Source of the DNA: Candidatus Choladousia intestinigallinarum
GTDB taxonomy: Bacteria > Bacillota > Clostridia > Lachnospirales > Lachnospiraceae
DNA length: 47,681 nt
Direction of reading: 5' to 3'
NCBI GenBank assembly: GCA_018712605.1
Contig: DVGR01000076.1
Coordinates: forward strand, 1 to 47,681
This document shows positions 43,257 to 47,681 of the stretch, in pieces (positions within the stretch are counted from its first letter, which is position 1; each line of letters starts with the position of its first letter). A program made the position numbers and the translations under genes. The notes under the pieces are model-generated. The model ran no database searches, was not told where the DNA came from, and saw only the letters and a list, made by a program, of their open reading frames with translations.

Positions 43257-44138
43257 CTACTTCCGAACCGCCCGCTTTAACAGTTCCTGCAGTTCTTCCA
43301 CTGTCACAGCATAGGATTTGCCGCAGAACTGGCAGTTCACCTCAATCGTCTTTCCCTCCGAAATCATTTCCTGAAGTTCCTTTTTCCCAATGCTGATCAG
43401 GGCTTTCTCAATCCGCTCCCTGGAACAGCCGCAGCGGTATTCCACAGGAACGGTATCTGTAATCTCCACCCCAAACTCTCCCAGCAGCTCATTTAACATA
43501 TCCTCAGGAGTCATTCCCTGATCCAGAAGAGCCGTCACGGAATGAAGTCCCGCCAGCTTTTCCTCCAGCCTGCGGATCACCTCTTCCGAGGTGAAGGGCA
43601 TAAGCTGTATGATAAAGCCCCCTGCCTGGCGCACCGTATTCTCTTTATTTAAGAGCACTCCCAGCCCTACAGAAGAGGGAACCTGCTCTGAAACCGCAAA
43701 GTAGTAGGTCAGGTCGTCTCCGATCTCCCCCGTCTGCAGTTCGCACTGGCCTGTATAGGGCTCTTTCAGCCCCAGGTCTTTGATCACCCGCAGCGTCCCT
43801 TTGCCCACGGCGCCTCCCACATCCAGCTTCCCTGCCAGATTGGCCGGGAGAAGCACCTGGGGGTTGGCGGCATATCCCTTCACGCCGCCGCTGCTGTCCG
43901 CTGTCACCGTCACGCTGCCTATGGGACCGTCTCCTTTTACCTGTATGGTCAGCAGGTCTTTCTCACCCTTCATCATAGCCCCCATCATGGCTCCCGCACT
44001 GAGAAGCCTTCCCAGAGCGGCCGTGGCTACCGGGCTTGTGTTATGATATTTTCTGGCCTGCTCTACCGTCTGTCTTGTGGTGGCGGCAAATGCCCGGATC
44101 TGCTGGTCCGCCGCCGTAGCCCGAATCATATAATCCAT
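43257..44138 (-). CDS. hslO: Hsp33 redox-regulated chaperone
   Basis: A 293-residue cytoplasmic holdase activated by oxidation. The N-terminus (MDYMIRATAADQQIRAFAAT) and the GPIGSVTVTADSSGGVKGYA segment are family signatures. The C-terminal zinc switch has the four cysteines in CGCSRERIEKAL and CQFCGKSY (CxC and CxxC). It protects proteins when air or bleach oxidises the cell. Gene order hslO-nadE is a plausible operon. Confidence 0.96.
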   Translation of the reverse strand: MDYMIRATAADQQIRAFAATTRQTVEQARKYHNTSPVATAALGRLLSAGAMMGAMMKGEKDLLTIQVKGDGPIGSVTVTADSSGGVKGYAANPQVLLPANLAGKLDVGGAVGKGTLRVIKDLGLKEPYTGQCELQTGEIGDDLTYYFAVSEQVPSSVGLGVLLNKENTVRQAGGFIIQLMPFTSEEVIRRLEEKLAGLHSVTALLDQGMTPEDMLNELLGEFGVEITDTVPVEYRCGCSRERIEKALISIGKKELQEMISEGKTIEVNCQFCGKSYAVTVEELQELLKRAVRK

Positions 44139-44197
44139 TTTTCTTCCATCTCCTTATTCAGAACCCTTCCTTGGGCAGCGGATTTTCAGCCGCCCAT

Positions 44198-45052
44198 CTA
44201 CATGATGCCTGTCTGGCCGATCAGGAATCCCGCCGCCAGCCCAATTCCGTACAGAAGAACCAGCAGCAGCAGATTCTGTTTCATATTGCGGTTTGTCCTG
44301 AACAGCACCAGAAGGCCGCTTCCGGCCCCGCACAGCAGTCCGGCAAAGAGAGCTCCCGCATGGATCACGCCGCCCAAATAAAGTTGTGTAATCAGCACCG
44401 AGGCCGCACAGTTAGGAACCAAGCCCACCAGGGCGCAAAGGGCTTCCTGCAGGAAAACCGTTCCCGTAATGAACTGCATGGCCTGGGACTCCTCCAGGCG
44501 TTCCATCCCGAATCCCAGTACCAGGTTGATCAGGAACAAAAATACTGTCACTTGGAGGGTATGGTAAAGCGCCGGGCGAAAAATTCCGCCGTCCTCACAG
44601 TGACAGTGTCCGTGTTCACACAAAGGCGAGTGGCCGTGCTCCATCCTTTTATTTCTGCCAAAGGCTGCCGCCGCCAAATCCGTAAAAATTCCTGCCAAGG
44701 CCGCCACCGTTCCTTTGATCAGAAGAATCTTCAGAATTACCGGTACAGGCGTCCGCTCTGACAGCAGAATCGGCAGCATCTCATCCGAGGTGGATAAGAA
44801 TACTGCCAAAAGAGTTCCCGGTGAGATCACGCCTCCCGCAAATAATCCTGCGGCGGCGGCTGAAAAGCCGCACTGAGGGATCATTCCCACCAGGGCACCG
44901 ATGATTGGCCCTGCCTTCCCGGCCCGGAAGATCATCTCCCGGGTCCGGCTGCTCATGCGGTGTTCTATATACTCTACCAGAATATAGGACAGAAACAAAA
45001 GCGGCAGAACCATCAGTGTATCCGTCACACAATGTTCTAAAATATGAATCAT
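44198..45052 (-). CDS. putative metal exporter (ArsP_2/10TM type)
   Basis: A 284-residue membrane protein with about nine helices, built as two repeats: IIGALVGMIPQCGFSAAAAG and later LCALVGLVPNCAASVLITQL. The repeated G-x-x-P-x-C motif is the hallmark of the family annotated as putative arsenic-efflux or manganese transporter (PF11449-like). A histidine- and cysteine-rich cytosolic or periplasmic loop (HGHSPLCEHGHCHCEDGG) lies between the halves and could bind metal. It begins 22 bp after the amino-acid ABC ATPase and precedes hslO by 59 bp. The substrate is uncertain. Confidence 0.85.
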   Translation of the reverse strand: MIHILEHCVTDTLMVLPLLFLSYILVEYIEHRMSSRTREMIFRAGKAGPIIGALVGMIPQCGFSAAAAGLFAGGVISPGTLLAVFLSTSDEMLPILLSERTPVPVILKILLIKGTVAALAGIFTDLAAAAFGRNKRMEHGHSPLCEHGHCHCEDGGIFRPALYHTLQVTVFLFLINLVLGFGMERLEESQAMQFITGTVFLQEALCALVGLVPNCAASVLITQLYLGGVIHAGALFAGLLCGAGSGLLVLFRTNRNMKQNLLLLVLLYGIGLAAGFLIGQTGIM

Positions 45053-45074
45053 AAATTTTCATCCCTTCGTCGGT

Positions 45075-45815
45075 TTATCCCCTCATAAACCGGCTCAAAA
45101 ATTCCGTGGTTTTAAGGTTCTGCGGATGATTGAAAATCTGATCCGGGTCTCCTTCCTCCGCAATCACGCCATCCGCCATAAAAACCACATGGTTGGAAAC
45201 ATCCCGTGCAAAGGCCATCTCATGTGTCACAATAATCATGGTCAGCCCCTCCTGGGCCAGTTGTTTCATAACATCCAGCACCTCGCCTACCATCTGAGGA
45301 TCCAGAGCGGAGGTAGGTTCGTCAAAAAGCAGAAGCTCCGGCTCCATAGCCAGGGCTCTGGCAATGGCCACTCTCTGCTTCTGGCCTCCCGACAACTGCC
45401 GGGGCTTGGCATTGATATAGGGAGCCATTCCCACTTTCTCCAGGAAGGACAGAGCGCTTTCTTTTGCTTCTTCCTTCTTTTTCTTCAGCACCTTAATCTG
45501 GCCGATCATGCAGTTTTCCAGCACTGTCATATTGTTAAAGAGGTTAAAGCTCTGGAACACCATTCCAACCTTAGCCCGGTAGGCCGCCTCGTTGATGCCG
45601 CTCTTGATGATATCCTGTCCGTGATAGAGCACTTCCCCTGTGGTGGGCGTCTCCAGAAGGTTCAGGCACCGCAGCAGAGTGGATTTTCCGGAGCCGGAGG
45701 CGCCGATGATGCACGTCACGTCTCCTGCGGATACGGAAAAGTCAATATCCCGAAGCACTACGTTCTTGCCGAAGGTTTTGCTCAGATGGTGGATTCGGAT
45801 TACTTCTTGGCTCAC
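45075..45815 (-). CDS. polar amino-acid ABC transporter ATPase
   Basis: A 246-residue ATPase with Walker A (GASGSGKST), Q loop ([11 protein letters not shown]), signature ([16 protein letters not shown]), Walker B ([13 protein letters not shown]) and the switch His ([13 protein letters not shown]), of the GlnQ/HisP type. It powers uptake of an amino acid by the permease and binding protein upstream. Its start overlaps the permease stop by 4 bp (ATGA), indicating translational coupling. Confidence 0.96.
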   Translation of the reverse strand: MSQEVIRIHHLSKTFGKNVVLRDIDFSVSAGDVTCIIGASGSGKSTLLRCLNLLETPTTGEVLYHGQDIIKSGINEAAYRAKVGMVFQSFNLFNNMTVLENCMIGQIKVLKKKKEEAKESALSFLEKVGMAPYINAKPRQLSGGQKQRVAIARALAMEPELLLFDEPTSALDPQMVGEVLDVMKQLAQEGLTMIIVTHEMAFARDVSNHVVFMADGVIAEEGDPDQIFNHPQNLKTTEFLSRFMRG

Positions 45816-46603
45816 TCTTCATCCTCCTCCCTTCCCGTGTATTTGTACAGGCCGCTCGTGTGGGCCAGGGTATCTGTAGTAGCCAGGTCATAGTTATCGC
45901 TTCCGTCCATTCGCTTCTCCCACATCCGAAGAAGCCTGGAACAGGTAAAGGTCAGGACAAAATAGATCACCATGGCAATGGAGAATGCTTCAAAATACGT
46001 GTACAGGGCTCCCGACACACTTCTTGTGGTATAAGTCAGCTCCACAATCCCGATGGTGGAAAGCACACACGTATCTTTTATGTTGATAACAAGATTGTTG
46101 CCAATCTGAGGCATAATATTCCTCAGGGCCTGGGGCAGGATTACGTACATCATGGTCTGCACGTGATTCATGCCGATGGCCTTGGCCCCCTCTGTCTGTC
46201 CTGGATCTATAGAGAGAATTCCTCCCCGGACCGTCTCGGCCATATAGGCGCCCGTATTGATGGACACAATAAAAAAGGCCGCAAACCACATGGACATATT
46301 AATTCCAAAGACAGCCGATGAGCCGAAATAGATAAACATGGCCTGCGCCATCATAGGCGTTCCCCTGAAAACTTCTACATAGATATTTAAGATCAGGCGT
46401 ACCAGATACAGTACGCCTTTTTTCAGAGGATTGCTTTTTTTATTTAAGGGAATGGTCTGAACAAGTCCCACCGCAAAGCCGATGACACAACCGATCAAGG
46501 TGCTGACAAGGGCGATGATCATAGTATTGACGGCTCCCGTCAGGAAGGACATCCAGTTATTGTCAAGAATATACCATATTCTTCCTAAAAAATCCTGAGG
46601 CAT
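45812..46603 (-). CDS. polar amino-acid ABC transporter permease
   Basis: A 263-residue permease with five to six helices, HisMQ/GlnP type. The family features are [39 protein letters not shown], and the EAA-like loop [20 protein letters not shown]. One permease gene is present, so the transporter probably works as a homodimer. It sits 25 bp behind the binding-protein gene. Confidence 0.95.
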   Translation of the reverse strand: MPQDFLGRIWYILDNNWMSFLTGAVNTMIIALVSTLIGCVIGFAVGLVQTIPLNKKSNPLKKGVLYLVRLILNIYVEVFRGTPMMAQAMFIYFGSSAVFGINMSMWFAAFFIVSINTGAYMAETVRGGILSIDPGQTEGAKAIGMNHVQTMMYVILPQALRNIMPQIGNNLVINIKDTCVLSTIGIVELTYTTRSVSGALYTYFEAFSIAMVIYFVLTFTCSRLLRMWEKRMDGSDNYDLATTDTLAHTSGLYKYTGREEDEE

Positions 46604-46628
46604 AATCCTCTACTCCTTTCACAAACCT

Positions 46629-47471
46629 TTACTCTGCGTCGGAAAGGGGCTGAACAGAGATGGCCTCATTCATCATCTCTTCGTAGTCCTCGGGAGTCAT
46701 CTCCTCCAGCACTCCGTTGATGGCATCCAGAAGCTCTGTATTTCCCTTCTGCAGGGAGATTCCGATATTGATCTCTTCCTCAGACACTTCAAAATCATCC
46801 TCTGTGCCGGAGAAATCCAGAAGGGTCAGATCCGGGTACGCAACCACTGCCGCCATTCCTGTAGGCATATCGGTTACTACCAGGTCACATTTGTCCGCAT
46901 CCAGGGCTACCAGCATAGCAGGAGCGGAATCCTGAGCCGGAAGAATATTGGCGTCCTCAATCTGGGGCAGGCATACGTCATACCAAACCGTGTTCAGCTG
47001 AGAGGTGCAGGTAGCGCCGGCGAGATCCGCCACTCCCTTGGCCTGTGCATATTCGCTGTCGCTCTTTGTAAGAGTGATGATAGATGCATAATAATACGGA
47101 ACCGTAAAGTCCACTACCTCCAGTCTCTCAGAAGTGATGGACTGTCCTGCGATCACGCAGTCTACTGTTCCGGAAACCACTGCGGGAACCAGAGAATCCC
47201 AGTCCAGTTTCACGATCTCCAGATCGTATCCAAGCTCTTCACAGATGTGCTGGGCCATCATGACATCGTAGCCGTATGCATATTCGCTGCTGTCCGCAAT
47301 AGGAACCGCACCGTTCTCGTCCGTGGGCTGCGTCCAGTTGTAGGGAGCATATCCGCACTCCATAGCTACTTTTAAAGTTTTCGTCTCTTCAGCGGAAGCC
47401 ATCACTCCCGTTCCCAAAACCAATGCCCCCGCACATCCTGCGCTTACTGCTGCCTTAACGTATCTCTTCAT
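46629..47471 (-). CDS. amino-acid-binding protein of ABC importer
   Basis: A 280-residue family-3 solute-binding protein. The signal peptide is KRYVKAAVSAGCAGALVLGT to ASA. The ligand site pattern is KVAMECGYAPYNWTQ, YGYDVMMAQHICEELGY, and SLVPAVVSGTVDCVIAGQSI followed by TSERLEVVDFTVPYY. Asp/Arg anchors for the alpha-amino acid are expected in the latter. A Cys in the signal region (SAGCAG) could be a lipobox but fits poorly. I start at 47471 behind GGAGGAGAAAAGG; the track adds eight codons. Copy 2 of the structured repeat ends 75 bases upstream. Confidence 0.93.
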   Translation of the reverse strand: MKRYVKAAVSAGCAGALVLGTGVMASAEETKTLKVAMECGYAPYNWTQPTDENGAVPIADSSEYAYGYDVMMAQHICEELGYDLEIVKLDWDSLVPAVVSGTVDCVIAGQSITSERLEVVDFTVPYYYASIITLTKSDSEYAQAKGVADLAGATCTSQLNTVWYDVCLPQIEDANILPAQDSAPAMLVALDADKCDLVVTDMPTGMAAVVAYPDLTLLDFSGTEDDFEVSEEEINIGISLQKGNTELLDAINGVLEEMTPEDYEEMMNEAISVQPLSDAE

Positions 47472-47545
47472 CCTTTTCTCCTCCTCTTTCCCCACCCGGC
47501 AATGAGGCGCCCAGCCTCCTTCCCCGGCAGTAATAAACGAAATTA

Positions 47546-47681
47546 CCTATAGAGTAAACTTACATGCCTGCTGGCGCAGGCATCACCACGCATAAAAGCC
47601 ACGGATTGCTCCGCGCCTTTGGCGCTCCCGCAATCCTACCCGTATTCGCATTCTGGGCTATCGCCCTCCATGCTCATACGG
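47546..47681 (-). repeat. structured repeat, copy 2 (amino-acid ABC leader)
   Basis: Second copy of the repeat at 30248-30384, running to the window edge with one base missing. The same three hairpins form with changed but still paired stems: ATGCCTGC/GCAGGCAT (47564-47583), GGATTGC/GCAATCC, and the outer CCGTAT/ATACGG enclosing GCAT/ATGC and GGGC/GCCC. It is oriented with, and lies 75 bases upstream of, the amino-acid-binding-protein start. Whether it extends further cannot be seen. Confidence 0.88.

Overview
The window looks like a chromosomal segment of an anaerobic gut Firmicute, most likely a Lachnospiraceae / Clostridium cluster XIVa species. The reasons are the strong AGGAGG ribosome sites, a T-box leader in front of thrS, an L20-type infC-rpmI-rplT leader, a class II (B12) ribonucleotide reductase, DUF1540 and DUF6512 proteins, many AraC regulators next to sugar genes, and moderate GC. 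I see no phage, insertion sequence, CRISPR array, tRNA or rRNA. Nearly all genes run on the minus strand; the plus strand carries only three AraC regulators and one broken RpiR regulator.

Layout from left to right. 1-9.3 kb: a 7TM sensor histidine kinase, cut by the window edge, lies 45 bp downstream of a 2458-residue nonribosomal peptide synthetase (C-A-T-C-A-T-reductase), which predicts an N-acylated dipeptide aldehyde or a derived pyrazinone. 9.4-11 kb: a GNAT acetyltransferase and a DapF-fold protein in which both catalytic cysteines are serine. 11-16.2 kb: an AraC regulator, a sodium:solute symporter with a consensus promoter, a DUF6512 membrane protein, a PaaI-type thioesterase and an FGGY sugar kinase. 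16.3-19 kb: nrdJ with two NrdR boxes 32 bp apart, then a small inverted-repeat element. 19-22 kb: a YibE/F membrane protein and a secreted alkaline phosphatase. 22-26.1 kb: a decayed RpiR regulator, sucrose phosphorylase, a remnant of a sugar epimerase, and ribulokinase. 26.2-30.8 kb: translation genes rplT, rpmI, infC (AUU start) and thrS with their RNA leaders. 30.8-37.8 kb: a sugar ABC transporter with an AraC regulator, then a GH4 glycosidase with another AraC regulator. 37.8-43.3 kb: a CoA-transferase, a GH120 beta-xylosidase-like enzyme and NAD synthase. 43.3-47.5 kb: Hsp33, a putative metal exporter and a polar amino-acid ABC transporter.

How the genes work together: the window combines plant-glycan use (xylosides, arabinose, sucrose, alpha-galactosides or related sugars; each set has its own AraC or RpiR switch) with translation and nucleotide housekeeping, plus one secondary-metabolite locus.

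The most notable unexplained signal is a ~136 bp structured repeat found twice, at 30248-30384 and 47546-47681. Both copies lie on the same strand a short distance upstream of a start codon. The copies differ at 19 positions by my count; 12 of these fall in stems and all 12 form six compensated base pairs. That pattern argues for selection on an RNA (or hairpin) structure. The second is the double Cys-to-Ser DapF homologue upstream of the NRPS.
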